A stretch of 64,000 nucleotides of DNA from Gemmatimonas aurantiaca T-27. Its GTDB lineage: Bacteria; Gemmatimonadota; Gemmatimonadetes; Gemmatimonadales; Gemmatimonadaceae. Positions within the stretch are counted from its first letter, which is position 1. Each line of letters opens with the position of its first letter. Positions 8,759-16,321 of this stretch are shown here, piece by piece. Made by a program: the position numbers and the translations under genes. The stretch spans positions 2,239,646-2,303,645 of the forward strand of contig NC_012489.1 of assembly GCF_000010305.1 (NCBI RefSeq), in the 5' to 3' direction. The notes beneath the pieces were generated by a model. That model had not been told where the DNA came from. It saw nothing but the letters and a program-made list of their open reading frames with translations, and did no database searches.

Positions 8759-9847
8759 TCAGTCGATTTCGAGCAGTGTACGGGGGAAACTCGTCAAAAC
8801 ACGTCCCCCCGACGCTGTGATGAGCACATCGTCCTCGATTCTCACCCCGCCCCAACCGGGACGATAGATCCCCGGTTCGATGGTCACGACCATGCCCGGA
8901 GCGAGGGGAGCCTCGACGGTGCGGGCGAGGCGCGGCGACTCGTGCACTTCCAGGCCGATCCCATGGCCCAGCGAATGTCCGAATGCCTCACCATACCCGC
9001 GGGCGTCAATGTACTCTCTCGCGACCGCATCTGCAGCCATCCCCGTCATTCCGGGCCGAACCGCACCCGAAGCGCGACGATTTGCTTCCAGCACGGTCTC
9101 ATAGACCTCCTTCTGCTCCTCCGTCGCCCGTCCGAGCACCACGGTGCGCGTGATGTCCGAGCAATACCCCCGCGTGACGGCGCCGAAGTCGATCAGCACC
9201 AGATCTCCCGTTTCCAGGACGCGATGCCCGGCCCGGGCGTGAGGAAGCGCTGCCCGGCGCCCGGACGCCACAATCGACGCAAACGGATAGGCCTCACTGC
9301 CCGCCTCCCGCAGTTGCTGTTCCAGAATGCCAGCCACGGCCGTTTCCGTCAGTCCGGGGCGAAGCTGGGACAATGTGCCCTGCAACGCCCGCTGCGCCAT
9401 CGCCACCGCGTCCTCGATGGCCGCAATCTCCGTCTCGTCTTTCCGCTCGCGCAGGGTTTCAACGAGGTCTTCCTGCGGGCGCCATTGCCAGCGAGCGCCC
9501 TGCTCCAGGAGACGTCCAAAATCGCGATGGAGCAGATGGGCCGACTCGAACCCGACGCGCTCCACGCCCACCATGGCTTGCAGTGCCGCCCACAGTCCCA
9601 ACCACAGGCTTGCCGGTTCGATCCGCACGGTTGCCGCGTCGCCGACCTCTTCTTCCACCTGGGTCGCATAGCGGAAGTCGGTGAACAGCACACAATCCCG
9701 CGCGGTCACCAGCACCAGCGCATTGCTGCCTGAAAATCCGGTGAGGTACTGCACGTTCGGCAACGCCGAGACGAGCAGCCCGTCGAGATCCGCGCGCGCC
9801 AGCGCGTCGCGGAGGCCGGCGAGCCGCACAGCGCGATTGTCTGCCAT
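8759..9847 (-). CDS. pepP: Xaa-Pro aminopeptidase (M24B family)
   Basis: 362 residues with a creatinase-like N-domain followed by a pita-bread metallopeptidase domain. The metal ligands are in place: two Asp in LIDFGAVTRGYCSDITRTV, His in FGHSLGHGIGLEVHE, Glu in TIEPGIY and Glu in RIEDDVLI. It removes N-terminal residues preceding proline, probably in the cytoplasm since no signal peptide is seen. It lies 20 nt after aroQ and just before accB, a neighbourhood known in several phyla (aroQ-pepP-efp/accB). No efp is present here. Confidence 0.93.
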   Translation of the reverse strand: MADNRAVRLAGLRDALARADLDGLLVSALPNVQYLTGFSGSNALVLVTARDCVLFTDFRYATQVEEEVGDAATVRIEPASLWLGLWAALQAMVGVERVGFESAHLLHRDFGRLLEQGARWQWRPQEDLVETLRERKDETEIAAIEDAVAMAQRALQGTLSQLRPGLTETAVAGILEQQLREAGSEAYPFASIVASGRRAALPHARAGHRVLETGDLVLIDFGAVTRGYCSDITRTVVLGRATEEQKEVYETVLEANRRASGAVRPGMTGMAADAVAREYIDARGYGEAFGHSLGHGIGLEVHESPRLARTVEAPLAPGMVVTIEPGIYRPGWGGVRIEDDVLITASGGRVLTSFPRTLLEID

Positions 9848-9867
9848 GAATTGCCTGCGGAAGGAGG

Positions 9868-10326
9868 TCAGCCGGTGGCGGTCGACTGGCGTTTCAGTTC
9901 GAGCGCGCGGACGAGTCCTCGCAATCCAAACTCATAGCCGTCCGCACCGAGGCCACAGATCATACCGATGGACGCACTGGCCAGCATGGAATGGCGGCGC
10001 TCGGGTTCACGGGCATGGATGTTGGACAGATGCACTTCGATGAACGGGATGGCCGTCGCCGTGAAGGCGTCCCGCAGCGCCAGGCTGGTGTGGGTATAGG
10101 CACCGGCATTCACCACCACGCCATCCACGACGCCGCGCCAATCGTGCAGAATATCGATCAGCGCGCCTTCGCTATTGGACTGTGCCGTACGCAACTGCAC
10201 CCCGAGTGCGCCGGCGACGCCCTCGAGGTGAGCCATGATATCGGCCAGCGTGGCCGTGCCGTAGACGGCCGGTTCACGCGTGCCCAGCAAGTTGAGATTG
10301 GGTCCGTTGAGTACGCCGATGATCAC
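9868..10326 (-). CDS. aroQ: 3-dehydroquinate dehydratase, type II
   Basis: 152 residues, typical of the small dodecameric class. It makes 3-dehydroshikimate in the shikimate pathway. The N-terminal NGPNLNLLGTREPAVYG contains the catalytic Tyr (about 22), NAGAYTHTSLALRDA forms the substrate loop, and the catalytic His (about 100) lies in FIEVHLSNIHARE. The GTG start overlaps the stop of the upstream TPR gene (GTGA), implying coupled translation. Confidence 0.95.
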   Translation of the reverse strand: MIIGVLNGPNLNLLGTREPAVYGTATLADIMAHLEGVAGALGVQLRTAQSNSEGALIDILHDWRGVVDGVVVNAGAYTHTSLALRDAFTATAIPFIEVHLSNIHAREPERRHSMLASASIGMICGLGADGYEFGLRGLVRALELKRQSTATG

Positions 10327-12509
10327 GCGTTGCCGAGTCCCTTGAGCCAGGCGGAGAACTGTGCCAAATCGTCAGTGGCGGCCGAAGGTGCCGCCGACCG
10401 TTCCGGGGCCGCATCGGCCGCGGCCTGCTGCGTAGCCGGATCGGGGAAGAAACGATCGAAAGAAAACGCCCCCGACGCGGATTCGGTTGATGCGGCGTCC
10501 TGCGTGTCACTGCCGTGGGCAACAGCCCCTTCCGCAACAGCACCGTAGGCCGGCGTGCCGCGGGCAGGCGTGCCGCGGGCAGGCGTGCGGGAGGAGACGT
10601 CCGAGGCAGCGAAGAAGCTGTCCGTGTCCGTTGCGTCTTCGATGGGGTGCGGCGAAAACGCATCGGCCAGGGCGCGTGCCGCCACATCGTCGGATTGACT
10701 CGTGCTGCTGCCGAACAACGAGGCCAGCCCATCGTCAGGCGCCGACACGGCCACCGAGGCGCGTGGTGTCCGCCGGGGCACGCGCCGCGCAGCAAGTGCC
10801 GCGAACCGCTCCCGTGCCGTGAAGACCGCCGTCGCGGCCATCACAGGCGGCGCAATCGCCACGTCGGTGGCAACGGCCGGTGGCGTTGGTACCTGCACCT
10901 GCTCGCGCAACTCCATCAACCGTGAGGAGAGCATCGGATCATAGGGACGGCGGCGCACCAGTTCTTCATACACACTGATGGCTCGCTCGATGAACCCCTG
11001 CGTGACCAGGAGCTCCCCCATCGTCTCGGTCACAAAAGCCTGCGAAGGCACTTCCTCTTCTTCCTCGGGCTCGAATCCCTCCTCGAGCGCGATGCCTTCG
11101 CCGCTGTAGTCGCCGTACGTCTCGAAATCGGTCAATGCCTCGGGCAATGCCTCTGACACCGTCTCTGGCAACGCCTCTGGCACAACCTCTGACAGCAATG
11201 CCTCTTCGTGTTCGAGTACGGCTGCGTCAACCGGCTCCACCACGTCGTCGGCCGGTGTTTCCGCCGGCAAGAGCCATGGCAGATCGGCATCCGAGCCTGC
11301 GTCTGCACCAAAATCCAGATCGGCGTCGATATCCGTTTCGATATCAGCGATCGCGGCATGCACGCCCGAGATTTTGGCGTTCACGACCGGCTCCACCAGC
11401 CCATCGGTCAGCCGCTCATCGCCGCCGAGCACCACAGTCGTCAGATCTTCATCCGCGATATCGGGTTCGGGCTCCGGCAAGGACAATTCCACCGGATCAC
11501 TGGCTTCCCGACCAAAGGCGTGGACGGCTTCCACCGGGATGTCCACGAATGGCGGCGTGACGCTGCGTGGCGTGACCACGCGGGCCACCAACTCACTGGT
11601 ATCCGGCCAATCGGGCGCGGCCAGTCCTTCTTCGAACGACATCTCGTCGAGCGCGGCATCGGCGTCGGCCGATCCATCCACCACGCTCTCCGTCGCCACG
11701 TCACCACGATTGATCTCGCCCGCGAACGCGAAGGGGTCCGAATCGTCCTCGGTGTCCGTCGATGCTGCCGGCGTGACGGTGCGCAGGAGGTCATCACCGG
11801 CCACTTCCATCGCATCCAGATCGAGCAGGTCATGCGTGGGAGCCGGCGCGGCCCCCGTTGGCGCGGTCACAACCGGCACCGGGGTAGCCGGTGTGCGCTG
11901 GGAAATCGAAGGGACCAGGGGTGTGCGCAGGCGCGCATTCACCTCATCAAAATCGATCGCCCGCAGTGCGGCATCCGGTGTTGGCACCACCATGCCGATC
12001 ATGGGCACGGGGACGGAGGGGGTGAACGACACCGGTCGCATGTCCGGCAACGCGGCCTGGATCACCGGCATGGCCACACCAGGCGTCGGAATGCTCCGCA
12101 TGGGGAACGCGGGAGTGGCCAACGCCGCCAACTGCGCGGCAATGTCATCGTTGCGCGGATCGGCGTCGAGCACCCGCTCATACCAGCGGCGGGCGGACAG
12201 CGGGTCACCCTGACGGCGTGCAATGTCACCCAGATGCCGGAGGGCGATCAGGTTCTCGGGGTCGAGGGCGAGCGCCTGCTCGAACACCGAGCGCGCATCG
12301 TCCAGCGCATCGCTCTCATAGAGCGCCTGCCCGAAGACGATGTACCCACTCATGTGCCCAGGCTGCTTGGGCAGATGCTCGCGACAGAGCGCGATCGCCT
12401 GCGTCAGGTCGCCGGCTTTACGGAGTTCGTTCGCGAGCGGCGCGAAATAACGACGCGGGTTCTCGTCGAACTTCTTCCGAAGCTCCTCGATCCGGGCGGC
12501 TGTGCTCAT
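10323..12509 (-). CDS. Acidic TPR protein of unknown function (728 aa)
   Basis: About 728 residues. The first ~150 hold tetratricopeptide repeats (IALCREHLPKQPGHMSGYIVF, AREAL-type helices, LIALRHLGDIARRQGDPLSA). Next comes a long, strongly acidic, Pro/Ala/Val-rich and probably disordered stretch (about 160-470), then another TPR-like pair (about 480-525: GELLVTQGFIERAISVYEEL, RRPYDPMLSSRLMELREQ), and a low-complexity tail with PARGT repeats. No signal peptide or membrane segment, so probably a cytoplasmic scaffold. It heads the aroQ-pepP-accB-pilT-accC-comB-ftsK operon. The layout resembles the protein at 16318-19644. Function not recognised; a motility or envelope scaffold is possible. Confidence 0.75.
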   Translation of the reverse strand: MSTAARIEELRKKFDENPRRYFAPLANELRKAGDLTQAIALCREHLPKQPGHMSGYIVFGQALYESDALDDARSVFEQALALDPENLIALRHLGDIARRQGDPLSARRWYERVLDADPRNDDIAAQLAALATPAFPMRSIPTPGVAMPVIQAALPDMRPVSFTPSVPVPMIGMVVPTPDAALRAIDFDEVNARLRTPLVPSISQRTPATPVPVVTAPTGAAPAPTHDLLDLDAMEVAGDDLLRTVTPAASTDTEDDSDPFAFAGEINRGDVATESVVDGSADADAALDEMSFEEGLAAPDWPDTSELVARVVTPRSVTPPFVDIPVEAVHAFGREASDPVELSLPEPEPDIADEDLTTVVLGGDERLTDGLVEPVVNAKISGVHAAIADIETDIDADLDFGADAGSDADLPWLLPAETPADDVVEPVDAAVLEHEEALLSEVVPEALPETVSEALPEALTDFETYGDYSGEGIALEEGFEPEEEEEVPSQAFVTETMGELLVTQGFIERAISVYEELVRRRPYDPMLSSRLMELREQVQVPTPPAVATDVAIAPPVMAATAVFTARERFAALAARRVPRRTPRASVAVSAPDDGLASLFGSSTSQSDDVAARALADAFSPHPIEDATDTDSFFAASDVSSRTPARGTPARGTPAYGAVAEGAVAHGSDTQDAASTESASGAFSFDRFFPDPATQQAAADAAPERSAAPSAATDDLAQFSAWLKGLGNA
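10552..10590. repeat. 15-bp tandem repeat (2.6 copies) in the TPR gene tail
   Basis: Two identical copies of GGCGTGCCGCGGGCA (10552-10566, 10567-10581) and a partial third. On the minus strand it encodes repeated Thr-Pro-Ala-Arg-Gly. The unit is a multiple of three, so copy changes keep frame; it may vary between strains. Confidence 0.8.
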
Positions 12510-12616
12510 GCGTGCGGTACCCTCTGGTGGTGACCCGATCCGCCCAATACGTCAATCGCAGCGGTCATCCGGCGGCTTGGCAGCCCGGCGGTTACAGACG
12601 CTGAAGCTGGCGCTGA

Positions 12617-12646
12617 ATTAGTTGCCATGGTCGGTCGGGTTGTCAA
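12617..12646 (-). promoter_or_regulatory. Candidate promoter of the TPR-aroQ-...-ftsK operon
   Basis: The minus strand has a perfect -35 TTGACA (12646-12641), then 18 bp, then ACTAAT (12622-12617) as a 4/6 -10. Transcription would start near 12610, giving a leader of about 100 nt before the ATG at 12509. It lies in the 292-bp divergent gap. I see no confident promoter for the plus-strand isomerase gene in the same gap. Confidence 0.45.
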
Positions 12647-12801
12647 TCGTAGACGATATCATGGGAAGTCGTGGCCTGTCTTGCCTTTAGCCGTTCTGGA
12701 CCGCTAGGTTTCCGGACTCTTTCCGGCACACGCCCTTCCTTGGGGAGGTGCGTGTGCCCTTCCGTATCTGCCCGTTCTTTCGAGTCAAGGAGTCTCGCCC
12801 C

Positions 12802-14634
12802 GTGCTGCAATCGATGCGGAGCGCCGCGAAGTACATCTGGATTTTCATCATCGTGGCGTTTGTCGGCAGCTTCCTGCTGTATGAGACATCCGGACTTGCC
12901 GGTCGTGCTCCAGTGACGACGACCACGTCCATCGCTACTGTCAACGGGGAGGAAATACTCCTCACAACGTGGCAGAACGCGGTGAACAGCCTCGAGCAGC
13001 AACAGCAGCAGCAGTCGGGGCGTGGTGTCACGCTCGACGAGCGGCAGCAGCTCGAAGACCGGGCGTTTGATGAAATCGTGACCGAGATACTCCTCCAGCA
13101 GGAGTACAAGCGTCGCGGCATCACGGTTACTGACGAAGAAGTCGTCCAGGCGGCACGTGTTTCGCCGCCGCCCCAGGCCACCTCGTCTCCGGACCTGCAG
13201 ACCGACGGCAAGTTCGACATGCAGAAGTATCTGCGTCTGCTCTCGAGCCCGATGGCGCGCCAGTCCGGCATGCTGGCCGGCCTCGAAGCGTTCTATCGGA
13301 ACGAGATCCCGAAGCAGAAGCTCTTCGATCAGGTCGCGAGCGGCGCCTATGTCTCCGACGAGCGTCTCTGGCAGGTCTATCGTGATCGTCATGACAGCGC
13401 GGCGGTGAGCTTTGTCGTGCTGCGTACGGATGCCCTCACCGATACCTCGGTGACGGTGACGGACGCCGAGATCTCGCAGTTCTACGACCGCAACAAGAAG
13501 CGCTACGAGCGCCCGGGTCGTGCGATTGTGTCACTCCTCACCGTGCCGCGTACGGTGACGGCCGCGGATTCGGCGGCGGCCCACACGCGCATCGACCAGA
13601 TCCGCGCGGAAATCGTCGGCGGCGCGAAGTTCGAAGACGTGGCCAAGCGGGAATCGACCGACTCACTGTCTGGTGCCCAGGGTGGCGCACTCGGCAAGGG
13701 TGGACGCAACCGCTTCACGCCCAAGTTCGAAGAGGCGGCCTACGCACTCAAGGTCGGTGAGCTGTCACAGCCGGTACTGACGCCGTTCGGCTGGCACATC
13801 ATCCGGGTTGATGATCGCAAGGGCGATACGCTCGACCTGCGTCATATCCTCGTGACGGTGGGTCAGACCGATTCGAGCGCGACCCGCACGGACCGTCGCG
13901 CGGACTCCTTGGCGAACCTCGGGGCCAGCCAGGAAGACGCGAAGAAGTTCGATGACGCGGCCAAGGCGCTCGGCCTGACGGCGGCCCAGATGGTGGTGGT
14001 GGAAAAGGAACCCCTCTCGTTTGCCGGCCGCTATGTGCCGAGCGTGAGTGCGTGGTCCTTCTCGGGTGTGCGTCCGGGTGAATCGAGCGACCTGTTCGAC
14101 TCGCCGGAGGCCTACTACATCGCCCGCCTCGACTCCCTGACCAAGGGTGGTCCGCAGTCGCTGGCCGAAGTGAAGGATGACATTCGTCGTCGTCTGGCGC
14201 GGGACAAGCGCATCGAGAAGCTTCGCCCGGATGGTGAAGCGCTCGTGGCGGCCGCCCGCAGCGGCACGCTCGAAGCAGCGGCCGCCGCCAAGGGTCTGAC
14301 TGTCGAGAAGTCGGCCGGATTCAGCCGCGTGGACGCGGTGCCGGGGCTGGGCCAGTTCACCCAGGCGATCGGCGGCGCATTCATGGTGCCGGTTGGACAG
14401 GTCGGTGGACCGTTCCGTGCGCAGGACGGCATGGTGGTGCTCCGTATCGACAGCCGCAACGACGCGAAGCGCGATGCGTTCGAAGCCGAAAAGGCGAGCC
14501 AGCGCGGGCAGCTTCTGCAGTCGCTCCGCCAGCAGCGCATCGACGAGTACCTGAGCAACCTGCGTGAGAATACGAAGATCGATGATCGTCGTACCGAAGT
14601 GCTCTCGCAGTTGCGTCGTCAGGCTCCAACCTGA
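12802..14634 (+). CDS. ppiD: Membrane-anchored peptidyl-prolyl isomerase / periplasmic chaperone (PpiD/SurA type)
   Basis: 610 residues from the GTG at 12802, chosen because AAGGAG (12787-12792) lies 9 nt upstream; a longer frame begins at 12748. One N-terminal membrane helix (about 11-33, YIWIFIIVAFVGSFLLY) is followed by a SurA-N-like helical region containing a six-Gln run. A parvulin domain follows (about 215-350: FEDVAKRESTDSLSGAQGG, FGWHIIRVDDRKG), then further helical segments. PpiD helps outer-membrane and exported proteins fold as they leave Sec. It is alone on the plus strand and closed by strong terminators. Confidence 0.88.
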   Translation: MLQSMRSAAKYIWIFIIVAFVGSFLLYETSGLAGRAPVTTTTSIATVNGEEILLTTWQNAVNSLEQQQQQQSGRGVTLDERQQLEDRAFDEIVTEILLQQEYKRRGITVTDEEVVQAARVSPPPQATSSPDLQTDGKFDMQKYLRLLSSPMARQSGMLAGLEAFYRNEIPKQKLFDQVASGAYVSDERLWQVYRDRHDSAAVSFVVLRTDALTDTSVTVTDAEISQFYDRNKKRYERPGRAIVSLLTVPRTVTAADSAAAHTRIDQIRAEIVGGAKFEDVAKRESTDSLSGAQGGALGKGGRNRFTPKFEEAAYALKVGELSQPVLTPFGWHIIRVDDRKGDTLDLRHILVTVGQTDSSATRTDRRADSLANLGASQEDAKKFDDAAKALGLTAAQMVVVEKEPLSFAGRYVPSVSAWSFSGVRPGESSDLFDSPEAYYIARLDSLTKGGPQSLAEVKDDIRRRLARDKRIEKLRPDGEALVAAARSGTLEAAAAAKGLTVEKSAGFSRVDAVPGLGQFTQAIGGAFMVPVGQVGGPFRAQDGMVVLRIDSRNDAKRDAFEAEKASQRGQLLQSLRQQRIDEYLSNLRENTKIDDRRTEVLSQLRRQAPT

Positions 14635-14642
14635 TCGGATCG

Positions 14643-14670
14643 GGAGCGCGGCGTTTCCACGCCGCGCTCC
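14643..14670. terminator. GC-rich hairpin just after the ppiD stop
   Basis: A perfect 11-bp stem (GGAGCGCGGCG / CGCCGCGCTCC) with loop TTTCCA begins 9 nt after the stop. No T-run follows, so it may protect the mRNA 3' end or act with the second hairpin downstream. Confidence 0.6.
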
Positions 14671-14688
14671 ACCAACAGGATGGAGTAT

Positions 14689-14727
14689 GAAAAAGCCCCT
14701 GCGGTCATCGACCGCGGGGGCTTTTTC
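14689..14727. terminator. Bidirectional rho-independent terminator between ppiD and tatA
   Basis: An 18-bp inverted repeat with a single G-U type mismatch and a 3-nt loop. The A-run on one side and T-run on the other (AAAAAGCCCC ... GGGGGCTTTTT) make it work in both directions, suiting the convergent ppiD (+) and tatA (-) genes. Confidence 0.9.
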
Positions 14728-14762
14728 ATGGAGTCCACGTCACACACACGGTGTGGTGCGCA

Positions 14763-15023
14763 TCAGTTGAGCAGGCGCTTGGGCTCGGGGCGATCTTCAT
14801 CGGCCGCGTTGCTCTGCTGCGCCGGCTGCCCTTCCGCGATGCGCTGCTCCGTACGCGGCTGCTCGGTGATCTGCCGCTGTGCATCACTGATGTTCCGCTT
14901 GAACTCGTTGATGCCCTTACCGAGGGATCCTGCGATCTCGGGAATGCGCTTCGCTCCGAAGAGCAGCAGCACGATCACGAGAATGATCAGGATCTCGCCA
15001 AAACCGAAATTTCCGAAATTCAT
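14763..15023 (-). CDS. tatA: Twin-arginine translocase subunit TatA
   Basis: 86 residues. One N-terminal membrane helix (GEILIILVIVLLLFGAKR) is followed by the diagnostic FGAKRIPEIAG hinge, an amphipathic helix and a charged Gln/Glu-rich tail. TatA oligomers form the pore for folded proteins. TatC is encoded at 28403-29167 in a different operon, and no separate TatB is seen. Last gene of the operon starting at 19644. Confidence 0.95.
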   Translation of the reverse strand: MNFGNFGFGEILIILVIVLLLFGAKRIPEIAGSLGKGINEFKRNISDAQRQITEQPRTEQRIAEGQPAQQSNAADEDRPEPKRLLN

Positions 15024-15035
15024 GGGTCGTAGCTC

Positions 15036-15317
15036 CTAGAAGAGGGACCGCGCGATGAGGTAGGCGATCAATACTCCCAGAAGGCTCAGGAGCGAGACAT
15101 CCAGGGCGACGGGTCCAACCGCAAACTTCAATATAATCAGGTCGATGGGCAGCGGCCCTACCGCCGGTGTGACGCCGGTCGTCAGGAACTCCTTGACCGC
15201 TCCCGGTGGCAGGAAACGGCGCGCGACCTGCGTCAGGAGCCCGCCGGCCACAAACCCGGAGGCGAGCACCAATACATGAAACAGCGGACGGTGCTTGGAA
15301 GGTCCACGGACGGCCAT
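15036..15317 (-). CDS. Small membrane protein, DUF4321-like
   Basis: 93 residues. A basic N-terminus, a membrane helix (about 13-32), a short loop with PLPID then a hydrophobic strand-like segment, and a C-terminal helix (LSLLGVLIAYLIARSLF). This pattern matches what I recall of DUF4321 proteins, whose function is unknown. The ATG overlaps the stop of the polyprenyl synthase gene by one base (TAATG), so the two are coupled. Conserved linkage to tatA and a prenyl synthase would suggest an envelope role; that is inference. Confidence 0.7.
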   Translation of the reverse strand: MAVRGPSKHRPLFHVLVLASGFVAGGLLTQVARRFLPPGAVKEFLTTGVTPAVGPLPIDLIILKFAVGPVALDVSLLSLLGVLIAYLIARSLF

Positions 15318-16321
15318 TACCAGCGGCGCTCCACGACGTATGCGATGGAATCCAGGAGGGCCGTCTTGGCTGGTCCCTCCGGCAAATCGGCCAAGGCTTC
15401 TTCGGCCTCGCGGGAAAACTGATCGGCGCGCTGACGCGCATACTCGAGACCGCCGTGATCCCGTACGATGGCCACGACTTCCGCAATGGCTTCGTCTTCG
15501 GGTTCCAGCGACGCAAACAGCGCTTCCACGCGCGCACGCGCCGAGGACGGCATTTCCCGCAACGCGGCGATAAGCGGCAGGGTGACCTTGTGCTCCTTGA
15601 GGTCGAGGCCGCTCGGCTTGCCCGTCATCTCCTGCTGCTCAGTGTAATCGAGCAGATCGTCCGCGACCTGGAACGCCATGCCGAGTCGTTCGCCGAAACG
15701 GGTGACCGCCTCGCGATAGCGCGGCGCTCCAGACAGGGCCCCCACGTCGCAGGCCGCCATGAACAGCGTCGCGGTCTTGGCACGAATGAGCGTCTCATAG
15801 TCCGACTCGCCAAACGCGAGCGCATCATAGGCGCTCAGTTGGCGAATCTCCCCGAGGGTCATTTCGTTGGACGCGTTGGTGATCGAACGCATGGCCTCGA
15901 GATCGCCAATGGTCACCAGCTCACGAAGCGCGCGCAGATACAGGAAATCGCCCATGATCACCGACACCTGGTGACTGAAGAGCGAATTCACGGTCGGCAT
16001 GCCGCGACGGAGCGCGGAGTGATCCACCGCATCGTCATGCACCAGCGTCGCCAGATGCATCAGTTCGACAACGGCGGCAAAGGTGATGGCGCGTTTCGGC
16101 GAACGGCCCTCGATGGAACTGGACAGCAGAAGCAACGTGGGGCGGAAGAGTTTCCCCTTCATCCCCATCAGATGATCCTGCACCTCTCGCACCAGCGGCA
16201 CATCCGCAGCGACGATACGCCAGAGCTCTCCCGATACCTGGGAGAGTTCTTCTTGTACCGGAGCCTGGATGTCACGTAACGCAGCCGCCAGCGCGGACGG
16301 GGTCCGCGTGGAAAGCGTCAT
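15317..16321 (-). CDS. Polyprenyl diphosphate synthase (trans, long-chain)
   Basis: 334 residues, trans-isoprenyl synthase family. First Asp-rich motif LVHDDAVDHS (DDxxD near 96-100), and the second VADDLLDY. It elongates allylic diphosphates with IPP; chain length cannot be set from sequence, but similarity to IspB/HepT-type enzymes suggests a quinone side chain (octaprenyl or heptaprenyl/solanesyl). The start overlaps the stop of the TPR gene (ATGA), and it is followed without a gap by the DUF4321-like gene. Confidence 0.92.
   Translation of the reverse strand: MTLSTRTPSALAAALRDIQAPVQEELSQVSGELWRIVAADVPLVREVQDHLMGMKGKLFRPTLLLLSSSIEGRSPKRAITFAAVVELMHLATLVHDDAVDHSALRRGMPTVNSLFSHQVSVIMGDFLYLRALRELVTIGDLEAMRSITNASNEMTLGEIRQLSAYDALAFGESDYETLIRAKTATLFMAACDVGALSGAPRYREAVTRFGERLGMAFQVADDLLDYTEQQEMTGKPSGLDLKEHKVTLPLIAALREMPSSARARVEALFASLEPEDEAIAEVVAIVRDHGGLEYARQRADQFSREAEEALADLPEGPAKTALLDSIAYVVERRW

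Noticed and set aside
12643-13392. A 249-codon minus-strand frame at the start of ppiD
   Set aside because: Opposes a clear membrane anchor and SurA-like region; no motifs of its own.
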